A DNA stretch of 64,000 bases. Origin: Kitagawia praeruptora. Lineage: Eukaryota; Streptophyta; Magnoliopsida; Apiales; Apiaceae. The translations under genes were made by a program, and so were the position numbers. Positions 45,734 through 59,400 of the stretch are shown here, piece after piece. Below the pieces are notes generated by a model that ran no database searches, was not told the origin of the DNA, and worked only from the letters and a program-made list of their open reading frames with translations. The stretch is taken from NCBI GenBank assembly GCA_037693485.1, contig CM075346.1:91494501-91558500 (forward strand), in the 5' to 3' direction. Each line of letters opens with the position of its first letter. Position 1 is the stretch's first letter.

Positions 45734-47266
45734 TTAACATACCAGATTTAGCATTCCCAATTCACTTACCAACCTGTTGAAGGTTGTTTCATCTAGTGGC
45801 TTCGTGAAAATATCTGCAAGTTGCTTTTCTGTTGGAACATAAATCAGCTTCACAGTTTCCTTTTCAACATGCTCTCTTAGGAAATGATGTATGATATCAA
45901 TGTGCTTTGTCCTGGAGTGTTGAACTAGATTGTCTGAGATAGCTATGGCACTAGTGTTATCACAATAAATAGGAATATTGGATAACTCTAAACCATAATC
46001 CATTAGCTGATTTTTCATCCAAAGAATTTGAGCACAGCAACTTCCAGCTGCAATATATTCAGCTTCTGCAGTTGAAGTAGATATAGAATGTTGCTTCTTG
46101 CTAAACCATGACACTAATCTTCCACCAAGAAATTGACAGCTTCCTGTTGTACTTTTCCTGTCAATTTTGCATCCAGCGTAGTCTGAATCCGAATAACCAA
46201 CCAAGTCAAATCCAGTATCTTTATGATACCAAAGGCCTAGGTTTGGAGTACCTTTGAGATATCTAAAGATTCTCTTGATTGCTACTAAGTGTGATTCTTT
46301 TGGATCAGCTTGAAACCTTGCACAGAGACATGTAGCAAACATAATGTCTGGTCTGCTAGCAGTTAGGTATAGCAACGATCCCACCATGCCTCTGTAGGTA
46401 CTAGAATCCACTTTCTTTCCTTTAGGATCCAAATCCAGTTTGGTTGCGGTAGAGATAGGTGTCTTGGCAGGTGATGCATCTTCCATGTTAAACTTTTTGA
46501 GAAGTTCTTTGACATATTTCGATTGGCTTATGAAGATACCATCATCCTTTTGATGAATTTGTAGACCTAGGAAAAATGACAGTTCTCCCATCATGCTCAT
46601 CTTATACTTACTCTTCATGAGAGATGAAAACTTTTCACACAGCTTCTCATTTGTAGAACCAAAGATTATGTCATCAACATAAATCTGAACCAGAATGATG
46701 TCCTTGCCATGGTGCTTGTAGAACAGTGTCTTATCCACTACACCTCTTGTAAATTGATTCTCAATGAGAAAAGTAGATAGAGTTTCATACCAAGCTCTAG
46801 GGGCTTGCTTCAATCCATAAAGTGCTTTGAACAGCTTGTAGACAAAGTCATACAACTCAGCATCCTCGAATCCAGGTGGCTGTTCAACATACACTTCCTC
46901 TTCTAGTTCTCCATTAAGAAAGGCACTTTTGACATCCATTTGGAACACTTTGAAGTTACAGTGTGTAGCATAGGCTAAAAATATCCGAATAGCTTCAAGT
47001 CTAGCAACAGGTGCAAATGTTTCATCATAGTCGATCCCTTCCTGTTGACAGTAACCTTTAGCTACTAGCCTTGCCTTGTTTCTTGTCACATTTCCACTTT
47101 CATCCAATTTGTTTCTGAAAACCCACTTTGTGTCAACTACTGACTTCCCTTTGGGTCTAGGGACCAGCTTCCATACATTGTTTCTCTCAAATTGGTTTAG
47201 CTCTTCTTGCATGGCTATCACCCAATCTGAATCCAACAATGCTTCATCAATTGACTTTGGGTTGAA
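45734..47266 (-). pseudogene. SIRE-B pol fragment: reverse transcriptase and RNase H
   Basis: About 510 open codons without an internal stop. RT motifs are MDVKSAFLNGELEE, LYGLKQAPRAW and YVDD (about residue 185 of the fragment). RNase H has SDSDYAGC (about 348), STAEAEYIA and SRTKHIDIIHHFLRE. It is about 75-80% like SIRE-A pol by eye. There is no start codon: the fragment begins at the deletion junction with the LTR near 47267, so everything before residue WVIAMQEELNQ of RT is gone. Confidence 0.88.
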
Positions 47267-48286
47267 TGCAATACTGATAAAATCGAATCTTTAAATCAAC
47301 AACGAAGATAAAGATTATAAATTATCAGTAGATGTATGCAAGCAATAAGTGAAACAAGATTTCTCACAAAATAAATGTTTTATTTATTTTGTGTGAAGTG
47401 TTGCTACAACCTGGAGAGAGAGTTTCTCCAGCTTTGATATCTCAAGAGATACAAATTGCTTCGTGTGCGTACATGAATAGAAAAGAATCTAAGATGTATC
47501 TAAGTAGACTAAGATACTCTGTTGTCTCTATCGCATGGGGTGTTGAGCTGCTGTCGTTTTCAAGTGGCAGCTCATTACAATTTGCACACCCATGTGACTT
47601 TCCCAAATTGCTATACAGATAGGATAAACCTTATAAGTAAAGCAACCTAGATTCTTTCTATTTCTAGCTAATATAATTCTAGTAGATGTGGATATTACAT
47701 ACTCCTCGAATTGACCAGCCTTGTCTTGTGAATCTCTTAAGCTTCTATCGTAGTCTTGCATGTCTGCTACAAACGATAGTGTGTTGCAGCAAATCTGTTT
47801 CTTGAACATGTAACCTGTCACGGGCTTTGACTGAGAAAATACCCAATTCAAATAATTCAAGATGACAGTAACCTTAACCGCAGAGTCTGCTGTCAAAGGA
47901 ATATTCAGTGGTTGACAGTACGAGCTCCCGCCAATGTTGCTGTCGGAACTCCAGATTTGCTGTCAAGTGTGATAATGTCACTGTCTCTTGCTTCAGCCAA
48001 TGTTGCTGTCAGATGTAGCTTTGTCGTGACTTTGCAACATTTGTCTTCTTGTAACTTTACTCCCAAGAATATGACAGTAACTTTTATTCTTGCTGTCTTC
48101 TGGATGTATTCCTTGAGCCTTGAACAAATGTATGAACTTCTCCTAAATTATACAATTATTACATGATAGCAATTATTCGAATACGAAGACATACTCTGAC
48201 TGTGACAGTATGTTCAACTTAGTAAAAACTAAGTACAAGGAAATATAGTTAAGTTGTCTCTATGCTATCACCCATAAGTCCCAACA
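47267..48286 (-). repeat. SIRE-B LTR (5' LTR in element orientation), about 1 kb
   Basis: The plus strand ends ATAAGTCCCAACA, matching 39030. The inner edge is set by the end of the pol fragment; TGCAATACTGATAAAATCG at 47267 could be the true LTR end or a deletion joint, since no PBS follows. It holds about eight TGACAG/CTGTCA motifs at 47815-48210. Confidence 0.8.
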
Positions 48287-49768
48287 GTTATAAAATCGTA
48301 TGTTGCCAAACACTAGTTTGGCAATCGTTTGCAGGTGATCGGGATCCTAGTTTTCAACTAACATTTTATTTAGTCTTTTTGTTACTCTTTTTACTTTTTC
48401 TTTGTCTGTTAATTCCATGTCCTTTACAAATTAATTGAACCCATAAAAAATAAAATGAACCCATAAAAAATAAAATGAACCCATAAATTTGACAACTTTT
48501 GATATTTGTAACACACCAAAATTTGATATATAATTGGTGGGCAAATTTATACCTAGTGCATGTATGTAGGTACTCCATTGTGGTTATGTTCTCTACACAA
48601 CTACAATCTAACATAATTAAGAGAATATGTGTGTATACTCACTACAAACGAAGAACATACGAAAATTAAGTCAAATTATACAGATTAGTTGATCATTTAA
48701 AAAATAAAGTTGAACGATGGAAATAGTAAGTTTCAAAATCACAATAATATAATATTTGTGACACTTGAAAGTTTGGCTTAAGAAGATTATACGTAAGGAA
48801 TTCAACTTGAATTTTTAAAAAGCTCCTTTTTTTTATTTTGTTTATGTAGTTTAATTACAAAAAATATCTATATATACTATAATTACCTTTATAAATATAA
48901 TAAAATTAAATAAAATAATAATTTTTTCCCGACCCCCCTAAAATAAATTCCTGCGCATTCGCCACTAATTGAAGTGATTATAAACCTGGAAATAAATTTT
49001 AAATCATGTTGCTTAACAGTAAATGCATGTGTCTCTAACTTAACTGTGTCCATGAATCATAAACAAAACGTGCCGCATGCATAGTAAGAATATTTTATTA
49101 AATCTAGTGAGGTTTCTATTTAAATTTAAGTGATTAGTGGTAAGGTTTCAAGTCCCTGGGGATGACTTTAGGAGAGAACCCTGAGGTTAAAACATGTATA
49201 ATACAAATGAGAAAGGATTTATGTAAATAACTGGAAAAAAAAATATAATTACAAAAATGCCTCTGCGGAGCCCTTACTTTATAAGTAGAAATATGTTATA
49301 TCCTTAGGAGAGGACCATGAGGACAACCTCAGACCCATTTTTCTAAATAAACAGTTATTTCCTTAATGCTAGTAACATGCTATTGTCGTTACTAAATTCA
49401 GAACCTCAAGAAATGTGATCTGTGTACATGTTTGTAGCACACAATCCAAATCACTTTATCATTCAGTATTCATTGAATCCCTGCTTTGAGCGGGATATAC
49501 TGGGTATGTTTGGTTTGGTTTTTTATTCAGTATTCATTGAATCTAGGTAATAATGGTTAATTATACTATAAGTGAGGTTACACTAATCTTTAGACTTTGC
49601 AAGAGAATATTTCCAAGGTTAATGTTAAACAAAAGCTTTTTAAGCCTTTGACCAAAAAAAAAACTTTTTACGCCTGTATTTATATGCTTTCACTTTTTGT
49701 GTAGTCAGAGTAAAACGCATGATATTAAACTTGCATGTGCTGAGGTATTGAAAAACTGGAAAAAGGAA
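48287..49768. other. Intergenic region between SIRE-B and tRNA-Phe
   Basis: AT-rich, no credible gene. It contains a 20-bp tandem repeat (next entry) and two copies of ATTCAGTATTCATTGAATC about 65 bp apart (near 49463 and 49528). GTTAT at 48287 would be the right TSD of SIRE-B; the left copy is outside the window. Confidence 0.5.
48437..48487 (+). repeat. Short tandem repeat, unit GAACCCATAAAAAATAAAAT
   Basis: Two and a half head-to-tail copies of a 20-bp unit. Confidence 0.8.
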
Positions 49769-49793
49769 TGCGGTGAAGGTGGATCGAACACCT

Positions 49794-49836
<43 letters not shown>

Positions 49837-49841
49837 CCCGC
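49769..49841 (-). tRNA. tRNA-Phe (anticodon GAA)
   Basis: 73 nt on the minus strand, starting GCGGGGATAGCTCAGTTGGG and ending with a TTCGATC T loop and ACCGCA. The anticodon arm is CAGACTGAAGATCTG. The T stem (AGGTG/CACCT) is fully paired though it differs from the usual plant GCGTG/CACGC, a compensated double change. No intron and no genomic CCA. Confidence 0.93.
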
Positions 49842-50234
49842 ACATGCCTTCTAAGATCAAAGTTCCCCTATTTATAACTAGAAAACATATTGATGCAAAA
49901 CATAAATTTATCATCCAGGCAAGGTGGAATGATATCTGATTTGCTAAGTTACATTTTAATGTCAATTCTATCAGCCAATGGTATAGGCTCTACCTTCAGA
50001 CTAACTTTCAATGATGCAACGTCGCAAATAATTTGACAAACCATATCAGATTTAGGGCATTGTTTTATTTCATCAACTTATATCAAAATGTTCATTTTCA
50101 TGTTTTTGTTTCCATTGTCTATACAAGATGAGCAACAAAACACTATGGTCTGACCAGGGTACAATTCATTAGCATACAGTGTACATTTGAAGTGTTCAGA
50201 ATACAATGTCGATGCATTAAACTGGAAAATGAGT

Positions 50235-50453
50235 TTAATGAGAACATGAACAACCAGTCTCTTTGTCAGTTGTAGAAGCTGATTTATAACTTTGTTCCCA
50301 TGTGTCCGTTGGAAGAGCTTGTGCATGAGGGACATGACGGGGATGCTTCTCTCTCTTGTCCCCTTTTATCTGTTTCAGGGCGTGCTTGAGAGCAGGCAAC
50401 AAAGCTTCCATACACTCAGCGACTGCATTTGGATTTCCTGGCATGTTGATTAT
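50235..50453 (-). CDS. CNX1: CNX1 last exon (G domain end and C-terminus)
   Basis: Acceptor ctttcag|ATAATCAAC; encodes [20 protein letters not shown], a basic stretch and the Cys-containing end CSCSH, then stop. The 3' UTR must lie in 49842-50234. Confidence 0.95.
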
Positions 50454-53400
50454 CTGAAAGGGACAAGTATGAGATGATTGCAAGCTACTTCGGAATTAAT
50501 AAACACTCATTTTTAGTCCATTTTTTACAAAGTGACACAAAACAGAAAGGTATAAAGTCAAACAAAACATATCTTTCAGCTCATGTCTAAAAACAATTTA
50601 AAAGGTTTACTATTTCAGTGTGATCATCTTGACATTGTAAAGAAATACAAGTGTTGAGATGGTGGTATTCTGCCTTACCAACGTCGATCCTCTTATTCCA
50701 GCTGCAGAGCGTGATAACATCGCAAATGGTGTAACCTATCAAATTGATTGCAGACGATTTAATAAAACAGGATCCAACATGTGATATACAGGTGAACATG
50801 TATACATGCATTTATAATTTTATATCAACCTCTGTGGAAGCCAGTACATACTACTTTGCACTTTGCAGAGAGCTTAGGACATAACTACTACTTTTTATAT
50901 TTTGGGTTAAATATCAAACACATGACTGGTTGCGTCCAAATGATTCAGGTTGGTCACTAATTACAAATTTAACTGGAGTTGGTCATTGTTTTAATTTTTT
51001 TTCTTCACTCGTCGAAGGCAAACCAATTATTAGTCAAATTTAACGTAAATCGTTAATTTTCCGTTAGTTCGTGAGGTGGCGCTTGCTTGATTCGCGTGGT
51101 CGTGAGTATATATGCTTACATGTAGTAGACAACTCAAATACATAAATGAAAGTCAGATAAGCAGCATAAAACCATCATAGAAGCAAATAGCACATGAGAA
51201 TCATCTAAATTTGGAATATTCGATCAACTACAGAGTTTCTTACCATGGGGCTTTCAGATTTGACAGTGTTTAGAAGCTACGCTTGCAAGGTATTGAACTA
51301 ATACTCACAAATTAGTTAGGGAGAATTTATGAAGAACCGTAGTTTATATGACATGAGGCCTGTATATAAATATTGTATATAATGTTTTGACCGTTAAATA
51401 TATGTTGTCTCTGACAGAATGAATAAAAAAATTAAAACGTTGATCAAGTCGAGTCAAATTTGCAATCAGTGACCAACTTGAATCATTTGAACGCGGCCAA
51501 TCATGTACGTGATATTTAACCCATTTAATTTTAGGCCAATTTAGGTCAGTTCTGAGATTTGCAGGATGAACATTCGAATGAGAATGCTATTTATAGTGGG
51601 TAGGAAGTATGAGGCATAAAAGTTGGACTCTCAAAGGAACTGAGTTCTGTTAATATTTTTTTTCTCAATTAGGAATAAGTTAACTAGCAGATCGCTGTAA
51701 AGATAAATGTCATTTATGTATTCGATTGCATAATTCTTCAATCACCCATAGGCAGCTCACTGCTCATCTAAGATACTGTTTAGTTGATATGCATCTAAAA
51801 GTGTGAGTGAGAGAGTGAATGTGTGTGTGTGTACACTCGCATGTGTCTGTGGTGGTTGCACATATCTCTCTATATTATGTGTAACGATAAATAAGAAAAG
51901 GACGTAGATCGTAGAAATTTGACAAGAACATGGTACCTTCAGACTTTCTTGCATCATTACATGTAGAAGACCAGGAGTTTCCTTCTCTATTACATCTTTT
52001 GTTGCTTCGGGAGTAACATCTCTTGAGGTGAAACCGGTGCCACCTAAACAAACAGTTACAAAGAAAGGGGATAAAAACAAAATTATACTATGAATCTAAA
52101 GAGAAACAGGATTATTGGAGTTGAAAAGCTTGCCAAGTGTGATAATTAAATCAATATTGTCAACATCACTCCATTTTTGCAATATGTCTTTAATCTTGGG
52201 TATGTCATCAGAAACCACAGCTGTTGCAACAACTTTCGCACCTCCTAATTTTTCTGATGAAGAATTTACAACCGAGACCGCCCGTGGACCACTGCAGATT
52301 TGCCAATGTTATGATAGATTAGCGAATTCATACAACGTTATGATGTGGAGTCTTCAAGTATGAGGCGACAATCAACTATTCAAATTTTAGAGATATGATA
52401 CTACAAAATCATTGAGGATTCAAAAAAGAAGGAAAAATTTGTTAGAGGGAAAAGCACCAAAGAGGACAAAAACACCAAAGAGGACAAAATACAGATTTCT
52501 GATAATAACCTGAAGGCATATGTTTCAAATCACCTAATCACTCATTTGAATGATAAGCTCATTTTAAGTGTACCATCTAAACACTTATTTCTTTTAGAGA
52601 AAAATCTTCAATCAGGAATAGCAAACAGGTGCACTTCTTACTTTCAAGGAATCAAGTGTAACCAACAAAACCGCATATAATGTTTGTGAAGCATTTTCTA
52701 ATATCTTTAGAGATGTATCTTACAACTTCAGCTCAATCCAGCGCCACATGTAGTTCGAAATTATTCGAAAACATTCAAAAGAGTACTTAAAATTGCTAAT
52801 AATTTTTGCAAATATTCAATACTTCATGTAACGCTCAGACATGGAGCAACATCAACATTGCAATTTCACTGTAGCATCAGCAAAGTGGCCCATATGGAAT
52901 GATGATCCAAAGAGGTGTATCCCGATGCAATATATGAATTTGTGAACACTCTATATAGGGTGTGAACCTGTTAACTTCTGAAAAAATAGTACTAACTCTG
53001 TTTCACGATCATACCCTTTTGGACGAATTCGCATGATGTTGAAGTGTAAAAGACAAAAAAATTACATTTCATACTAATTTTATTATTTGTATCAAACAAA
53101 AATTAAAATTATTTGATATAAAATCTAAATAGTAGATTTTAAATGTAATACATATTGTTTACGCCTCAATGTATGAGAAATATTGTCCAAAAGCTAATAT
53201 CGTGGAACAGAGTGAGTGTTAAATTTCTTGATCTTTATAAAGTACCAAACATTCATACGTATTGCAACATTGCATAATTACTTGCAGTTTCATGTAACAT
53301 GTCAAGACTTACGAATTATTAAACAGTGAGCTTCTCGAGTAATTAATATTAGACTATTTGTTGTGAAGAATTCAGTACTTCTATGACCTACTCTGACATG

Positions 53401-56400
53401 GAGCAACATCGACTTCACAATTTTCTATAGCATCGGCAAAGTGACCCATTTGGAATGATGATCCAGAAAGGTGTATCCGGATGCACATAATTTTGAGCCA
53501 GCCATTCTTATTCAAAACATTAAGGGAAAAGAAAACAACCCCCACCAGTCGCATAAATGTATATGTGTGGGGGTGTATAATTATTTTGTTTCCTTCTTTT
53601 TTAAGAATTATGCATCCAAAGAGAAGCTACAAATTTCCCAAAAGGTTCCTGGGATTTCATACTGTCAACATTCAACAAAGGCATACATTGTCAACATTCA
53701 ACATTCAGCATTGGCACAATTCAACAACTGCTTCATAGACTTCATGTATCATAGACTTTAATGTACCATCTTCTTTATATAAGAAGACATGTATCAATCT
53801 CTTAATTAACATCTGAATATACAATACAATCTCTCCTCTCTACTATCTTCATATATTTTAGTATATTCTGACATGGTATCAGAGAGGGTCGTAACATAGG
53901 AGGAAAACAAAATCAAAATCAGAAGCATCAAGAATCAAGAATCAGAAGCTCCAGAAACCACCAGGAACTAGTTCTTCAAATCAAACCCGAAAATCAAAAC
54001 ACATAGAGAAACAGAAATCTAAACATACCACTGAGTAATACACACACAGAGAAGCTACCAGAAATTTTCAGATCTCAGAAACAGCCGCTCACGCGCCTCC
54101 ACGTGCCACCGCACGCGCGTGGGCCCACCTCCGGCTATTTTTTGGCGACACTCCAGTTGGACTTCTTGATCGCCTCCTTCAGCCGAGTTAGTCCATACCT
54201 CCTTATTTGAATTCACTAAGATTTAGTTTTGAAGATATAGATACACGTATATATATCTGCTGCTGTAAACAAAAAAAAAGGGACAGCTTGGGTTGTTATG
54301 TTGTGGTGCAGTGGGCTAAATTTAAAAGGGTTAGGCTCATAAAGATTTGGGCTATTAAATTTGTGGGCCTCTCTGTCATTGGGCCTTTATTTATAGTGAT
54401 GGGTTAGTTGGAAAAAGAAGTATTTGGTTTTCTTTTAAACAAAATCAGGGCCTGTTAAGGGGGTTTTTTGTCCATAAAATATTAATTTAGCTCAAGTTAA
54501 GACTTGACTATAATTGTTGGATAATTATCTTTCGGGTATTTTATTCCGAATTTATTTAGCATGATGAAAGAGAATTTTTCTGGAACTCACTCCGACCTAA
54601 CTGTTTCGGAGCTCAAGTTTTTTCGACAGTTGGTTTCTGATATAAAGTTGAAGACTGCAGCCTCATTTGTACCGACAAATACTTTTCATTCGAGTATTTC
54701 TTGTCATTCTGTCTCTCACAGTTCACCTAATTCATGGATTATTGACTCGGGAGCGTCAGAACATATGACTTGCAATTCCAGTTTACTGCAATCATATCAC
54801 TACATCAATAAAACAGAGAGTGTTCGTGTTGCCAATGGAACTCATGTACCCGTTCACGGATGGGGCACTTCCAACTGTCTCCCTTCACTACCACTATCAT
54901 CTGTCTTACATGTTCCCTCCTTATCAGTGAATTTATTATCGGTTCATCAAATTACTAAAAATCTTAATTGTTCAGTAACTTTTTTTCCCTTCTCACTGTG
55001 TGTTTCAGGATCTGGCGACAGGCAAGGTCCTTGGCAGTGGTAAAGTGGTAAATGGCCTCTATATTATGGAAGGGAATTCTGTTTCGCCGTCGGCAAATTA
55101 TCAGGTTTCATCTAAATCTAATCCCAGTTTAGAGTCCTTGTATCAATGGCATAGACGGTTAGGTCATCCTTCATTTGGTGTTCTGTCGCATCTCTTTCCG
55201 AATTTAGCATCAAAATGTAAAAAGGAAGAATTTTTTTGTGAACCATGTGAATTAGCCAAACATAAAAGGTCACCGTATCCATCTAGAAATAAGAGAAGTC
55301 CTACTCTCTTTTCTACTATTCATACTGATGTTTGGGGTCCATTTAGTCATCCTACACATGATGGGTATAGGTGGTTTGTCGTCTTTGTTGATTGTCATTC
55401 TCGACTTACTTTTGTATACCTTCTTAAACACAAAAGTGAAGTATTCGGATGTTTTAAATCCTTCCACCACATGATACAAACACAGTTCAATGCCTCTGTT
55501 AAAATTTTGCGAAGTGATAATTGTACCGAGTATGCCGGAATGTTTACATCTTATTTGGACACATGGGGTACTATTCATCAAACTACATGTGTTAAAACCT
55601 CTCAGCAAAATGGAGTTGCTGAACGGAAAATTGGTCACTTACAACAGGTAGCACGGTCCCTCATATTAACTATGCATGTCCCTAAATATCTTTGGGGTGA
55701 GGCAGTTATGACTGCTGCATCTGATCAACTGTCTCCCTTCAAGTGTACTACAATTCAGAACACCGTTATCCTTTATTCATGCACCTTCGTCCCATCCATT
55801 GCCTCTTCGGTTATTTGGGAGCGTATGCTTTGTTCATAATCATTCTCCCTCTCGGGATAAACTTGATTCTCGTTCTCTCCGCTGTGTTTTCACTGGTTAT
55901 ACACCAACTCAAAAGGGGTATAAGTGCTATCATCCTCCCTCACATCGCACATATGTCAGTCACGATGTTACTTTCTGGGAGTCTATTTCTTACTTCTCTC
56001 CCAGATCCTCCTCCTTGCTTCAGGGGGAGACTAACCGACACAGTCTTGATAAAGCGACAGAGGAGTCTCATAGTCTTGATAGTAAAGCAACAGAGGAGTC
56101 TCAATTCCTTCCATTCATCAATGTGCCAAACACTAGCCCAAATGCATCATCCATCCCTCCACCTATGAGTAGAGAGTTTGATGATCTAAATAGATTAAAG
56201 GGGCCAGATTTGATCACATATTCTAGACGGAAAAATAATGATATAACCACTTTACCACCTCCAGAGACTTCTGACCTCGAGGCAGATCCTACAGCTCCTA
56301 TAATTGAGCCTGATAACGCTAACACTCTTGATCCTACTCTTAATCTTCCTATTGCTATAAGAAAGGGTGTACGTTCTTGCACTAACCATCCTATCTCAAA

Positions 56401-59400
56401 CTTTGTATCTTATAATGCATTATCTCCATCTTCACTTGCTTTTGTGTCATCCTTGTCTAGTGTTTCTGTTCCACATACTTGGCAGGATGCTTTATGTGAT
56501 CCTAAATGGAAAGATGCTATGATTGAGGAAATGAATGCATTAAAACATAATAACACTTGGGAGTTGACTCATCTTCCTGCTGAAAGGAAGGTAGTAGGAT
56601 GCAAATGGGTGTTCACTGTGAAGCAAAAACCTAATGGGCTGGTTGATAGGTACAAAGCAAGACTTGTGGCAAAAGGGTATACTCAATCTTACGGGATTGA
56701 TTATCAGGAAACTTTTGCTCCAGTAGCAAAGATGGCATCTATTCGAATCTTAATATCATGTGCAGCAAATCTTGGTTGGGAACTTCGACAGTTGGATGTG
56801 AAAAATGCATTCTTACACGGAGACCTGAAAGAAGAAATCTACATGGATATTCCACCTGGTTTTTCTACAGATGTGACCATTGGGAAAGTATGCAAGTTAA
56901 AGAAGACTATTTATGGATTGAAACAGTCTCCAAGGGATTGGTTTGGCAAATTTCAGAGAACAGTAGTTAAATTTGGCTACAAACAAAGCAACTCAGATAA
57001 CACCATGTTCGTGAAAAGACGAGGTGTAAAGATCACAGTGTTGATTGTTTATGTCGATGATATTGTGATCACCGGCAACGACACATGTGAGATTACAAAT
57101 GTTAAACAGAGACTTGCCTCTGAATTTGAGATGAAAGACTTGGGAAAACTACGGTATTTCCTTGGCATTGAAGTCTCCAGAAGTCCGGGTGGTATCTTCC
57201 TTTCACAACGGAAGTATATACTTAATCTTTTAAATGAAACAGGGATGTTGGGATGCAGACCTGCAGATTCTCCTATAGAATCAAATCATAAGCTTTGTGG
57301 AGATGCTGGTGAAATTGTTGATAGATCCCAATATCAAAGATTAGTTGGACGACTAATCTACCTTGCACACACAAGGCCAGATATATCATATGCAGTGGGA
57401 GTTGTGAGCAGGTACATGCATGATCCACGCCAACCTCATTTGGATGCAGTTTATATGATATTAAGGTATCTTAAAGCTGCTCCCGGAAAAGGAGTGATAT
57501 TTACTAAAAACAATCATCTTGGGGTTGAGAGCTATACAGATGCAGATTGGGCTGGATGTCTAAACGATAGACGTTCCACTTCAGGATACTGTACATTTGT
57601 GGGAGGTAACCTAGTTACTTGGCGAAGTAAGAAGTAACCAGTAGTTGCATTATCTAGTGCTGAAGCAGAATACAGAGCTATGGCTCGAGGAGTGCGAGAA
57701 CAACTATGGGTTAGATTGTTGCTTATAGAATTAGGACTTGCATTACCCACTCCGATGAAGCTGCATTGTGATAACAAAGCAGCAATTGCCATTGCACATG
57801 ATCCAGTTCAACATGATCGAACCAAACATATCGAGATTGATCGGCACTTTATTAAAGAGAAGATCAATAATGATATCATTAGTATTCAATTTGTAAGATC
57901 AGAAGATCAAGTAGCTGATGTGTTAACCAAGGGATTTGGAAGAAAAATGCTACATCCACTTATTGGCAAGTTGGGCATGAGTAACATATATGCATCAACT
58001 TGAGGGGGAGTGTCAACATTCAACATTCAACGAAGGCATACATTGTCAACATTCAACATTCAACATTGGCACAATTCAACAACTGCTTCGTAGACTTTAT
58101 GTATCATAGACTTTAATGTATCATCTTCTTTATATAGGAAGACATGTATCAATCTCTTAATTAACATCTGAATATACAATACAATCTCTCCTCTCTACTA
58201 TCTTCATATATTTTAGTATATTCTGACACATACAAACTTCTTATGTATAGGATAAGCTTGTCTCTCACACACACACACACGCTCTCTTTATTTTATGGAC
58301 ATCATTCTTCTAGATTAATCATTCCGTACCTTCAGACATCTTTACGGGTGGAGTAGTATCATGTTAAACACGTGTAATAACAAATGCACACACATAAGAA
58401 ACAGACTCTATCTAGGTGTCAGCAAATCTTAGGTTTTAGAAGTGAGTATTTATTTCTCACAGATAAGATTGCCAAACACCCACTATGTATCTCCAAACAT
58501 ATTAAGGTAATACCAAATCCCACGATACGAAAAAGAGGCTACAAAAAAAAAAGTAGAATACCTCCTATCAGGACCAGACCCTGATGCAACAGTATCACTC
58601 ACTGTGAGGACTGCGACAGTGAATTCAGAACCTTGAGATGCATTTACATTTACTACTTGTGATACATCAGGTCTGGGAGCATGACTTGAAACTGGTGCAG
58701 ACCTCATACTCCCAGAGAAGTCACTCGGACTAGAAATGACTATTGCTGTCACAGAGTTTCCAGCAGATACTAAGCCCCCAGATGCCGGCATTTCCAATAA
58801 GGCATTTGCTGATTTCATACTCAAAAGTCGGCTGCTCATCTGATGACCAGTGCTCTCAGCAACAAATCTGAAATCCATCAAAGTGGGAAATATCATCTTT
58901 CTTACATTGAGAGTGACTATATATCATCAACCTGGATACTCATCAAGATTAATTCTGAAAAATCAGGCTGTGGTAATCAATTGGAAATAGACCCTATAGC
59001 AACCTTCGACATATGCAACTCTCACCCTTGATTGCCTAAACCATCAATAGCCTCCCATCTGACAATAGCACGGTGAAATTCTGGACGGCTTGCATCTGTC
59101 TTAATGGAATGCTTAAGGCGTGCAAGCACTCTGTTAAATGTATAAGTAGAAACATCCATTACATAATATCATTAAATGTGCTGTAAACTCTGTTCGATAT
59201 TATTTAAGAGACAAGATGTATAAAATAAACTAATGGGGGTAGATGAGATGAATGTGTAAATTCTTTTGAAGTTCAGCAACCTCAGTGGGTAAGGGTTTTC
59301 CCATCCAGCAACATGGCGTATTGATGGAACCACAAAGAGGTGGAAACAGACTAAACAGCTCACTGGATTTCCAGGTAAACCAAATGCAAGAATTTTATCA

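Larger units (their letters stand above)
38812..48286 (-). mobile_element. SIRE-B: 5'-deleted Ty1/copia element of SIRE type
   Basis: It has the same layout as SIRE-A (pol, spacer, giant ORF3, PPT, LTR) but a different family: its LTRs share no evident sequence with those of SIRE-A. Gag, protease, integrase and the N-terminal part of RT are missing, and the pol fragment is joined directly to the right LTR near 47267. The left LTR is cut at 38812 by the gypsy-like element. LTR overlap 38812-39030 differs from 48068-48286 at about 8 positions (about 3.6%), the oldest insertion of the nest. Confidence 0.88.
53663..58228 (+). mobile_element. Ty1/copia retrotransposon in the large CNX1 intron, gag-less and broken
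   Basis: 4,566 bp in opposite orientation to the gene. LTRs are 53663-53873 (211 bp) and 58011-58228 (218 bp; a 7-bp ATTCAAC unit is repeated once more). About six substitutions separate them (about 2.8%). PBS, protease, integrase, RT, RNase H and PPT follow in copia order. Gag is absent, and pol has two frameshifts and one in-frame stop. The lineage within Ty1/copia was not resolved. Confidence 0.95.

Noticed and set aside
55270..55638. 122-codon minus-strand frame in the intronic copia element
   Set aside because: Shadow of the integrase frame on the other strand.
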